From Methylococcaceae bacterium (GTDB lineage: Bacteria > Pseudomonadota > Gammaproteobacteria > Methylococcales > Methylomonadaceae), in NCBI GenBank assembly GCA_030699345.1, contig JAUYMX010000048.1, forward strand, positions 1 to 9,354: a DNA stretch of 9,354 nucleotides. Direction: 5' to 3'. The position numbers were made by a program, and so were the translations under genes. The notes beneath the pieces were generated by a model. That model saw only the letters and a program-made list of their open reading frames with translations, had not been told where the DNA came from and did no database searches. Shown here piece after piece: positions 1 through 6,438 of this stretch. Numbering within the stretch: the first letter of the stretch is position 1; the number at the start of each line of letters is the position of its first letter.

Positions 1-2831
1 ACATTAGCGTTGTTGATATAGCGACGCCCAATGACGCTAAATTTCCAACAACAGTTCTCTTTTTCCACGCCCAAAAAGCTCTCCTGGGTCGAGTTATACA
101 GCATGGAGTATTGCCAACGTCCGACTGCAAACCAGTTATCAACTATCGGCCAATGGAAAGACATATCAGTTTGCCTAATGGCGTTACTGGTCTGGCTATT
201 AAATTGAGGGAAAGAAAGGTTATTAACAGCGTTCGGATTTAAGGTATTTTCCCTGATCCGATAACCGACATTAAAAATAGCCCCCGGTTCATTTTTGTAA
301 TGCAATATTACCCGGTGCCGGTCTGCTTTACTGGTATCAGGATTCCATTGCATCCCGGATTCAACCGAGAAATGCTCGCTCAGCTGAGAATTTAGATCGG
401 CGACCACATTGGACAGGCTATTCGTTTCTTCTAGGTAACCTGGCAAGATAACTTGTCGATCACTAAAATAAAAAATTTCTCCAACGCTCAACTTGAGTCT
501 TTCTCGACCTGTCGCGGTATCAACCAAGCGCGTAGATACGGCGGCAGTCACTTGATTAGCATCTTGTACACGGTCAGACCCGCTGAACCGATTTTCTCTA
601 AACAAACTGTTATAACCAAAGTCATATAACGCCGTATCAAAGATGGGAATATCTTGTTGATTAACTCGCGGCGTATATAAATAGAACAAGCGCGGTTCAA
701 CTGTATTGAGATAGGTGCTATCACCAATATTAAGATCTCGCTCTAAGTACAGACCGCTGTCCGCAGATAAAATAGGTAAGGTACGTGATATGCTGTCGGA
801 CGTTCTGGTGCCATAACTTACGCCATCATTGAGTAGATATTGGGCGTTTGCCGAGCCTTCCGCCTGGTTACTTAATAAATATTCGGTATGCTGCAATGAT
901 ACTTTAGGGATCAAGAACGCACTGGCATTTTGCATTGGGAAGCTGACTGTTGGCTTCACATCCATACGCTGACCATTCACACGGTAGTCATGTTGAAACC
1001 ACACATATTCACTACCCAATGCTGTAGTCACTGGCATAGAATCGAAGCTATGATTCAAATTCAGGTTTATTTGCGGTAACTTTCGGTAAGGCACTGACTC
1101 TTTAGTAATCGCCTTATCGATTGATTGATAATTCTCAACCCTAGCTACCAAAGACGCGGGTTCTGATCTATAGCCAATATCTGCCTGACTCCTCATGTAA
1201 CTGAAGTTAGGGATGCTCAGCGCATTACCTAATTCGGCAAAATAATCTTTATCTGAGACATAGTTCAAATCCAAATTTGAACTGATATTTGGGGTGAATT
1301 GGGTAATATTTTTGACCGATGCCAAATATCTGGCTTTATTACGAATACTATCATCAGGCATATATTCCAAGCTGGTAATGCCGCTGGACATTTCCGTCAG
1401 GTAGCGCCCAACACCACCGAGTACAATGCCACGTTTAGAAAGATAACGCGGTTTGAACGTAGCGTCATAATTCGGGGCAATATTCCAGTAATAAGGTATG
1501 GATGCATTAAACCCGCTTCGCTGAGTACTGCCAAAAGAGGGTGCTAGGAAACCTGATAGCCTTCTGCTATCGGTTGGGAAGGATAAATAGGGTGAATAAA
1601 ATACCGGCGCACCTTTAAACTCAATCCAGGCATTTTTAGCTGCCCCCATACCACTGGTTTTATTAATTTTTAACTCGGAGGCATGCACTACCCAGTCTTG
1701 GTTGCCTGGCTGGCAACTGGTGTAGGCAACTTCTTTGTAGCGCGATAAGGTTTTACTTTCTCGATACACGGCATCCGCCCTGCCTCTTAACGGCGCACTT
1801 GGGGCAATAAACATTACATCTCGCAATCTGGCCTGATCGGAGGCCAACTTTAAAGTTGCTGTTTCGCTATACAGGGCCAACTCGTCTTCGCTGTAATAGA
1901 CATTACCTTGCAAATCCAGCGTATCCGATACTGAGTCGTAGTTTGCAGCTTTCGATAATGAGCGCTGATCGGCGCGTGACATTTCGACGTTGCCGTAATA
2001 ACTACTGATTTCGTTATCGAAAATTTCACCATAATCAGATTTAACATTTAAAGGTGACGATTCCCGTAAGTCTTTCCGTGGCTGATAACTAGAAGGAGCA
2101 ACTGTTCTAGTAGCCATGCAATTTTGCCAAGGATCAACAGGCAGTTGCGATGTCAGCGTTGAAAAAACTTGCTCTTGCTGATGACTAAACGCAGGATCCA
2201 ACCAACCTAAATTTGACGATGATGCCGCCGCTTTTACTGCCGCAGGTTCACCTTTAGGATCAGCGCCCACTAATTTACAGTCCCAATTTTTATTTTCGCC
2301 AGTGGCTCCGCAAGCCCAGCCTGGACGATTACTTTCACCTTTAGGCAGCACTTTTTTGGCGGCAGCTATACTGGGCTTTTCGAGCGGCTCGGACTCTTTT
2401 AGATCGCGCTGAGGAGTCGGTTCTGCTTTGGGCTCAATGGCTTTAGCGTCAGCCGCATCTATTGATTCTGGTACAGCCGGCACCGGTTCCGCGATTAATT
2501 CCTCGGGTTCGGCTTGCTCGACAATTTTTGTCGTAGGTTTCGCAACGACAGGCTGTTGAATTGGTTGGGGCTGGGGGCGTTCTGTAACAGCTGGTTCGGC
2601 AACAATTGGTTGCACGGCCTCATCGGGTATGGGTTGGGCTTGTTTAACCTGCTCAGTTTTAACTGGCTGCTTAGTATCGGTGGTTTGTTCGGGTGTGGCA
2701 TCCTTGCCTACGCAAACCCACTCTTTGCCATCTTTGCTCTGGTGACAATTCCATGCTGAATCATTGGCAGAAGCAGAATCTATAGCTGCGGTCAGCGAGG
2801 GCAAAAAAACCAGAAATAAGCGGCGGTACAT
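1..2831 (-). CDS. lptD: LPS-assembly protein LptD (OstA/Imp), C-terminus cut by window edge
   Basis: Outer-membrane beta-barrel that, with the lipoprotein LptE, inserts lipopolysaccharide into the outer leaflet. My minus-strand reading is open from the ATG at 2831 to the left edge (943 codons, no stop seen). Residues 1-22 look like a Sec signal peptide ending SASA. Residues about 45-170 are a Pro/Glu/Gln/Ala-rich linker between two W-x-C-x8-W-x-C modules (C29/C40 and C174/C185). The periplasmic OstA/jellyroll domain spans roughly 250-400 and leads into the barrel signature with VFYSPYLSFP, RRLSGFL and YYWNIAPNYDATFKPRY. C238, C373 and C927-C928 (ENCCW) align by eye with the four disulfide cysteines of E. 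coli LptD (C31, C173, C724, C725). About 50-60 residues are probably missing. The protein is longer than E. coli LptD (784 aa) because of the N-terminal extension. The start is supported by the signal peptide and an upstream in-frame stop with no other start between. No Shine-Dalgarno is obvious. It is divergent from amgK. Confidence 0.96.
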   Translation of the reverse strand, partial: MYRRLFLVFLPSLTAAIDSASANDSAWNCHQSKDGKEWVCVGKDATPEQTTDTKQPVKTEQVKQAQPIPDEAVQPIVAEPAVTERPQPQPIQQPVVAKPTTKIVEQAEPEELIAEPVPAVPESIDAADAKAIEPKAEPTPQRDLKESEPLEKPSIAAAKKVLPKGESNRPGWACGATGENKNWDCKLVGADPKGEPAAVKAAASSSNLGWLDPAFSHQQEQVFSTLTSQLPVDPWQNCMATRTVAPSSYQPRKDLRESSPLNVKSDYGEIFDNEISSYYGNVEMSRADQRSLSKAANYDSVSDTLDLQGNVYYSEDELALYSETATLKLASDQARLRDVMFIAPSAPLRGRADAVYRESKTLSRYKEVAYTSCQPGNQDWVVHASELKINKTSGMGAAKNAWIEFKGAPVFYSPYLSFPTDSRRLSGFLAPSFGSTQRSGFNASIPYYWNIAPNYDATFKPRYLSKRGIVLGGVGRYLTEMSSGITSLEYMPDDSIRNKARYLASVKNITQFTPNISSNLDLNYVSDKDYFAELGNALSIPNFSYMRSQADIGYRSEPASLVARVENYQSIDKAITKESVPYRKLPQINLNLNHSFDSMPVTTALGSEYVWFQHDYRVNGQRMDVKPTVSFPMQNASAFLIPKVSLQHTEYLLSNQAEGSANAQYLLNDGVSYGTRTSDSISRTLPILSADSGLYLERDLNIGDSTYLNTVEPRLFYLYTPRVNQQDIPIFDTALYDFGYNSLFRENRFSGSDRVQDANQVTAAVSTRLVDTATGRERLKLSVGEIFYFSDRQVILPGYLEETNSLSNVVADLNSQLSEHFSVESGMQWNPDTSKADRHRVILHYKNEPGAIFNVGYRIRENTLNPNAVNNLSFPQFNSQTSNAIRQTDMSFHWPIVDNWFAVGRWQYSMLYNSTQESFLGVEKENCCWKFSVIGRRYINNAN

Positions 2832-2940
2832 AGATAATATGGGTTTATTAGCGTAGTGACTTGCAAATCGAATAAAATGCTTGGAGGCGCATTTTACCTT
2901 AAATCGTCTGCATCTTTATAACTAATCTGTTCCGAATCTT
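2832..2940. promoter_or_regulatory. Divergent promoter region between lptD and amgK
   Basis: This 109-bp spacer separates two genes transcribed away from each other, so both promoters should lie here or within the gene starts. On the plus strand a weak pair can be drawn: TTTACC (2893-2898) and TATAAC (2917-2922), 18-bp spacer, which would leave a leader of only about a dozen bases for amgK. For lptD a TAAAAT hexamer is readable on the minus strand (plus 2889-2894) without a convincing -35 box. Neither gene has a clear Shine-Dalgarno sequence. The region is certain to be regulatory by position, but the individual boxes are guesses. Confidence 0.4.
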
Positions 2941-3930
2941 ATGATACCCGATGACCCAAGAACCCAGGCCATGATCCATTGGCTTAACCATGACTTGGCA
3001 TTAGCCACCGACACGATTGAGCCTGCTTCCAGTGACGCCAGTTTTCGCCGTTATTTTAGAGTCAACGTGGCCGATGACAGTTTTATTGTGATGGATGCAC
3101 CGCCAGACAAAGAAGACGTTGCGCGCTTTATAAGAGTTGCCGACCTATTACGACACGCCAAAGTTAATGTGCCCATTATTTTTCAACAAAATCTGCATGA
3201 TGGCTTTTTGCTGCTGCAAGACTTTGGTTGCCAATGTTTTTTAGATCAGCTGGATATAAATAACGCCGGTAATTTGTACCAAAGTGCGTTTGAAACCTTA
3301 TTCAACCTTCAAAACAACACGCCATTAACCAACTGCGGCTTACCTGCTTATGACCATGCATTGCTGGAAAGAGAGCTGGGCATTTTTACCGAATGGTTTT
3401 TAGGCAATAGATTCGGACTTGCCCTGCCCGAACAGCTATGGAACATAACCCGTACCGTGCTGATTGATTCTGCACTGGAACAACCGGTCACTTGCGTGCA
3501 TCGCGACTACCACTCTCGTAACTTAATGGCTACCGAGCAAGACTCACCCGGCGTGATTGACTTTCAAGACGCCGTCATCGGCCCAATTACCTATGACTTA
3601 GTGTCGTTGTTACGCGACTGTTATATCGCCTGGCCTGAGCCACTTGTCGAACAATGGGTAAGTGCTTATTTTCAGCGACTTGAGCAAGCTAAATTGGTCG
3701 ACTGCGGACTAGAACGATTCCAGCGCTGGTTTGATTTAATGGGTTTACAACGTCATCTGAAGGCTATCGGTATTTTTTCCCGCTTAGATTTGCGAGACGG
3801 TAAATCCGGCTATCTGCAAGATATTCCACGCACTCTCAATTACGTTACAGAGGTCGCGGCAAAGTATCCAGAACTTGCCGAATTTGGCGACCATCTCCAA
3901 CAACTAAATTTATCCCAGCAATTATCATGA
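2941..3930 (+). CDS. amgK: AmgK, anomeric MurNAc/GlcNAc kinase (cell-wall recycling)
   Basis: Cytoplasmic kinase that phosphorylates the anomeric carbon of MurNAc (and GlcNAc) using ATP, giving MurNAc-alpha-1-phosphate for MurU. This is the first step of the recycling route known from Pseudomonas, which bypasses MurA and contributes to intrinsic fosfomycin tolerance. The 329-aa protein has an aminoglycoside-phosphotransferase-like fold. An N-terminal ASSDASFRRYFR motif (29-40) and VMDAPP (50-55) are typical of AmgK. The catalytic loop HRDYHSRNLM (187-196) has D189 and N194, and the metal-binding segment VIDFQDAVIGPITYDL (205-220) has D207 and D210. The region LMGLQRHLKAIGIFSR (266-281) is also family-typical. 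The ATG at 2941 gives an N-terminus of the length I recall for Pseudomonas AmgK, though an internal ATG at 2971 is possible. The stop overlaps the murU start (ATGA), and the gene pair and divergent lptD match the Pseudomonas arrangement. Such genes are often mislabelled generic phosphotransferases. Confidence 0.93.
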   Translation: MIPDDPRTQAMIHWLNHDLALATDTIEPASSDASFRRYFRVNVADDSFIVMDAPPDKEDVARFIRVADLLRHAKVNVPIIFQQNLHDGFLLLQDFGCQCFLDQLDINNAGNLYQSAFETLFNLQNNTPLTNCGLPAYDHALLERELGIFTEWFLGNRFGLALPEQLWNITRTVLIDSALEQPVTCVHRDYHSRNLMATEQDSPGVIDFQDAVIGPITYDLVSLLRDCYIAWPEPLVEQWVSAYFQRLEQAKLVDCGLERFQRWFDLMGLQRHLKAIGIFSRLDLRDGKSGYLQDIPRTLNYVTEVAAKYPELAEFGDHLQQLNLSQQLS

Positions 3931-4607
3931 AGGCGATGATTCTTGCAGCAGGTCGCGGCGAAAGAATGCGGCCATTGACTGACCACACGCCTAAACCACT
4001 GCTAGCCGCAGCAGGTAAAGCGTTAATTGAACATAACATCGAACAATTAGTGGCCGCAGGATTTAACGACATTATCATCAACCACGCCCATCTCGGTCAG
4101 CAACTTGAACAGCGTTTGGGCGATGGCCGACAATTTAACGCCAATATCCGCTATTCGCCTGAAACAACAGCCCTGGAAACTGCCGGTGGCATTATTAAGG
4201 CATTACCTTTGCTCTGCGATGACGTGTTTTTAGTGGTCAACGGGGACATTGCCACTGATTTTCCGTTTGCCACACTCAAAAACCAACCCGTAAACCTTGC
4301 GCATCTGGTGCTGGTTGAAAATCCCGACCATCATCCACAAGGTGATTTTGGCTTGGATAGCGCAGGCTTTGTCACTGAAACCGACACCAAAAAATTCACC
4401 TTCAGCGGCATTGGACTGTATCATCCCAACTTGTTCAGACAAGTTCCGGCAGGTATTCATAAATTATTACCTTTACTACTCAAAGGCATTGCCAGCCGCG
4501 AAGTTTCAGGACAAGTACATCCCGGTTTCTGGATGGATATAGGCACACCACAGCGCCTACAGGAGCTGGATCTTTATTACTCGCAACGGAGACCACACCA
4601 TGCCTGA
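3927..4607 (+). CDS. murU: MurU, MurNAc-alpha-1-phosphate uridylyltransferase
   Basis: Cytoplasmic nucleotidyltransferase that converts MurNAc-1-phosphate and UTP to UDP-MurNAc and pyrophosphate, completing the AmgK route back into peptidoglycan precursors. The 226-aa length fits the family (about 220-225). The nucleotide-binding signature LAAGRGERMRPLTDHTPKP is at 6-24, with the catalytic-type Lys at 23. LETAGGI (83-89) and VVNGDIATDF (103-112, metal-binding Asp107) follow. The C-terminal HPGFWMDIGTPQRL (198-211) carries the second conserved metal-binding Asp (204). The short length, lack of a C-terminal left-handed beta helix, and adjacency to amgK separate it from GlmU, RmlA and mannose-1-P guanylyltransferases. 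Its start overlaps the amgK stop by 4 nt (ATGA), and with no Shine-Dalgarno visible, translation probably depends on coupling. Its last 8 nt overlap the dodecin gene. Confidence 0.93.
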   Translation: MKAMILAAGRGERMRPLTDHTPKPLLAAAGKALIEHNIEQLVAAGFNDIIINHAHLGQQLEQRLGDGRQFNANIRYSPETTALETAGGIIKALPLLCDDVFLVVNGDIATDFPFATLKNQPVNLAHLVLVENPDHHPQGDFGLDSAGFVTETDTKKFTFSGIGLYHPNLFRQVPAGIHKLLPLLLKGIASREVSGQVHPGFWMDIGTPQRLQELDLYYSQRRPHHA

Positions 4608-4809
4608 TCATATTTATAAAAAAATCGAACTGACCGGCTCATCAAGCGTCGGCATACAAGAAGCCATCGAAAATGCGGTAAATAAAGCCGCTAAAACCAT
4701 CCATGACATGCGCTGGTTTGAAGTTGTCGAAACTCGCGGCCATATTGCCGACGGCAAAGTAGCTCACTGGCAAGTCACCATCAAAATCGGTTTTTCTTTA
4801 ACCGAATAA
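4600..4809 (+). CDS. Dodecin, flavin-binding protein
   Basis: Small cytoplasmic protein that in characterised members forms hollow dodecamers, binding FMN, riboflavin or lumichrome between stacked tryptophans. It is thought to store or buffer flavins. The 69-aa product covers the whole family: KKIELTGSSSVGIQEAIENA at the start, then RWFEVVETRGHIADGKVAHW and QVTIKIGF. W39 is the expected flavin-stacking residue and Q58 the expected hydrogen-bonding residue. The start has a good Shine-Dalgarno, GGAG at 4588-4591, eight bases upstream and inside the end of murU. The 8-nt overlap with murU makes it the third gene of the amgK-murU unit, although flavin storage has no known link to MurNAc recycling. 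No strong terminator follows the stop. Confidence 0.95.
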   Translation: MPDHIYKKIELTGSSSVGIQEAIENAVNKAAKTIHDMRWFEVVETRGHIADGKVAHWQVTIKIGFSLTE

Positions 4810-4852
4810 CAGCGCACTGATGTCGCAGGTTATCGTTCTGATAATTTAACCA

Positions 4853-4925
4853 CTCGACAAGCTCAAAGTTCAGCACGAATTACAGCAACACAAACCATTC
4901 GTATCTAAATCAAGAGCTTGCCGAG
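4853..4925. repeat. Degenerate foldback (inverted) repeat in intergenic gap
   Basis: The outer arms CTCGACAAGCTC (4853-4864) and GAGCTTGCCGAG (4914-4925) pair at 11 of 12 positions, with a single A/C mismatch. Inside them a second perfect 6-bp pair exists, ACGAAT (4875-4880) with ATTCGT (4897-4902), around a 16-nt centre. From memory the arm resembles the short dispersed palindromic repeat with core TTCGACAAGCTCAG followed by ACGAAC that recurs in many proteobacterial genomes. This copy looks decayed. It contains no open reading frame and lies between the dodecin stop and the amidase promoter. It could be a fossil REP/MITE-type element or simply an RNA hairpin in the operon's 3' region. Confidence 0.55.
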
Positions 4926-4966
4926 CAATCAATTCAGCACCAATATTCCTAACAGGAAAAATAAGC

Positions 4967-4988
4967 ATATAGGTATTTATACCTATAT
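4967..4988. repeat. AT-rich 9-bp palindrome upstream of amidase promoter
   Basis: ATATAGGTA (4967-4975) and TACCTATAT (4980-4988) form a perfect inverted repeat around TTTA. It ends about 38 bp upstream of the -10 hexamer of the downstream promoter, where a dimeric regulator could bind. As a plus-strand terminator it is poor because it is followed by A-rich sequence and not a T run. The symmetry is plain, but the role as an operator is only inferred. Confidence 0.35.
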
Positions 4989-4991
4989 ATA

Positions 4992-5022
4992 AAAAACAAT
5001 AACGCACTAGAAAAACAATAAC
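4992..5022 (+). repeat. Tandem pair of AAAAACAATAAC direct repeats
   Basis: The 12-mer AAAAACAATAAC occurs at 4992-5003 and again at 5011-5022, with start points 19 bp apart, directly upstream of the extended -10 element. It may act as an A-rich, upstream-element-like stretch for RNA polymerase or as a pair of regulator half-sites. In AT-rich DNA it could also be chance. Confidence 0.35.
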
Positions 5023-5026
5023 ATAC

Positions 5027-5035
5027 TGCTATAAT
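5027..5035 (+). promoter_or_regulatory. Extended -10 sigma-70 promoter for the amidase gene
   Basis: TGCTATAAT combines a perfect TATAAT hexamer (5030-5035) with the upstream TGn of an extended -10 promoter. The -35 position (about 5007-5012, CTAGAA) is poor, as is usual for extended -10 promoters. Transcription would begin near 5041-5043, leaving a leader of about 20-27 nt before the amidase start. The amidase therefore probably has its own promoter separate from the amgK operon. Confidence 0.6.
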
Positions 5036-5062
5036 CTCAACGAAATTATCACTATGTGAGTC

Positions 5063-6361
5063 ATGGCTATGAGACATTATTGGAAGGTCGTTGTTTTTCT
5101 TGGATTGCAGCTTGCTTCCGTGATTGGTCATGCCCAGCAAGTTGATGTCAGTGCTTTGCGGTATTGGAATACTCCTGATCAAACGCGCATGACTTTTGAC
5201 GTCACCAACTCCCCAGAACACCGCGTATTTTTGATGAACAATCCACCACGTTTGGTGATTGATATGCGCAATACCAAAGCAAAAACCAAGCAGGCATTCC
5301 CTCAACCTGCAGCTGATCATCCGCTTTTTTCTAAGCTGCGCTTTGCCACTAAAGATGGTAGTGACTTAAGAGTTGTCATCGACCTAAAACGGCCATTGAA
5401 TGCAAAGACAGCAACTTTGCGCACTAATTCGCTTAACGGTAATTTATTGGTTATCGAATTATTAAGCAAAACAACCACCGCTAATAGCAATACCGAAACA
5501 AAAGTCGCAGCCAACAAGCCCGAAAATCTAATACCTGCAGTAAACATACTCTCTAAAAGCCCAAAAACTGAAGCGCCTCAAACTGCCAACATTAAAAAGG
5601 CCTCCCGCCCACTTAAACCTATCGCCACTGTCGCACAAAAATCCAAAGGTATTGTTGTCGCAATTGATGCAGGACATGGCGGCAAAGACGTCGGTGCGCT
5701 GGGTGCCAGCGGCACCCAAGAAAAGCATGTCACCCTGTCCATCGCTAAAAAGCTAGCCGCCCTGATCAATAGCCAACCGGGAATGAAAGCGGTGCTGACA
5801 CGTAAGAATGACTATTATGTCGGCCTCAGAAAAAGAATGCAGATTGCTCGTGCCGGCAAAGCGGATTTGTTTGTCTCCATCCATGCCGATGCCTATCCCA
5901 ATGAAACAGTCAAAGGTGCATCAGTATTTACCCTGTCCAGTAAAGGCGCCACTAATGAAGCCGCGCGCTGGCTGGCTGACAGTGAAAATGCTTCCGACCT
6001 GGTTGGCGGCGTGAGCTTAGGCGATAAAGATGAAATACTGGCGTCGGTGTTGCTTGATTTGTCGCAAACAGCAACTCAAGAAGCCAGTGATAACGTAGCC
6101 AGCAACGTGTTAAAAAACTTTGAGGACATCGGCGAACTGCATCACGGCTCGGTGCAGAAGGCTAATTTCATGGTATTAAAATCGCCGGATATTCCGTCTA
6201 TCTTGGTCGAAACCGCTTTTATTTCTAATCCCTCAGAAGATCTTAAGCTGGTTAATACCGCTCACCAAACTAAAATAGCCACCGCTATTTTTAATGGTCT
6301 CCGCAATTACTTTGACAAAACCGCACCCATTGAAAGCCGAGTCGCGGCACTTGATTTATAG
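5063..6361 (+). CDS. Periplasmic N-acetylmuramoyl-L-alanine amidase, AmiB/AmiC type (AMIN + Amidase_3)
   Basis: Zinc amidase that removes the peptide from MurNAc in peptidoglycan, acting in the periplasm mainly during septum splitting. A Sec-type signal peptide covers about residues 1-24 (GHA before QQ), then an AMIN septal-targeting domain (about 27-133), a Lys/Ala/Pro-rich linker (about 135-195), and an Amidase_3 catalytic domain (about 196-420). The zinc ligands are H205 (DAGHGG), E220 (QEKHV) and H274 (SIHAD), and the catalytic Glu is E383 (VETAFISN). The segment about 310-360 between them matches the inserted regulatory helix of division amidases kept inactive until an EnvC/NlpD-type activator binds. 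There is no C-terminal LysM domain. The 432-aa length is close to E. coli AmiC (417) and AmiB (445). An in-frame ATG at 5069 is a strong rival start, because GTGAG at 5056-5060 sits 8 nt before it but only 2 nt before 5063. AmiB versus AmiC cannot be settled here. Confidence 0.93.
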   Translation: MAMRHYWKVVVFLGLQLASVIGHAQQVDVSALRYWNTPDQTRMTFDVTNSPEHRVFLMNNPPRLVIDMRNTKAKTKQAFPQPAADHPLFSKLRFATKDGSDLRVVIDLKRPLNAKTATLRTNSLNGNLLVIELLSKTTTANSNTETKVAANKPENLIPAVNILSKSPKTEAPQTANIKKASRPLKPIATVAQKSKGIVVAIDAGHGGKDVGALGASGTQEKHVTLSIAKKLAALINSQPGMKAVLTRKNDYYVGLRKRMQIARAGKADLFVSIHADAYPNETVKGASVFTLSSKGATNEAARWLADSENASDLVGGVSLGDKDEILASVLLDLSQTATQEASDNVASNVLKNFEDIGELHHGSVQKANFMVLKSPDIPSILVETAFISNPSEDLKLVNTAHQTKIATAIFNGLRNYFDKTAPIESRVAALDL

Positions 6362-6391
6362 CCATACCATCAATTTGTTTACGTTATTCCA

Positions 6392-6414
6392 CGATGCAGC
6401 CTTGAGCTGCATCG
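6392..6414 (+). terminator. 9-bp hairpin after the amidase gene (possible weak terminator)
   Basis: CGATGCAGC (6392-6400) and GCTGCATCG (6406-6414) pair perfectly around a CTTGA loop. The hairpin begins 30 bp after the amidase stop. The sequence that follows (CCATTTATAAGG) is only mildly T-rich, so factor-independent termination would be inefficient. It may reduce read-through into the phosphatase gene 24 bp downstream or stabilise the upstream mRNA. Confidence 0.45.
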
Positions 6415-6438
6415 CCATTTATAAGGCCCCAAAAATCC

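Noticed and set aside
1299..1547. 82-codon plus-strand open frame within lptD
   Set aside because: It is antisense to the conserved LptD barrel region and shows no ribosome site or recognisable domain.
2495..2759. Short open frames on both strands over the LptD linker
   Set aside because: They lie in other frames of the P/E/Q-rich part of lptD, and their skewed composition (Asn/Pro or Leu/Gly/Asn) reflects the repetitive coding sequence beneath.
4830..4848. Small hairpin TTATC-GTTCT-GATAA followed by TTT after the dodecin stop
   Set aside because: A 5-bp AT-rich stem with three Ts is too weak to call a terminator, although it is in the expected place.
4949..5320. 123-codon minus-strand open frame across the amidase promoter and signal peptide
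   Set aside because: It is antisense to the amidase and to a well-formed promoter, with an AT-rich, low-complexity C-terminus. It is not credible as a gene.
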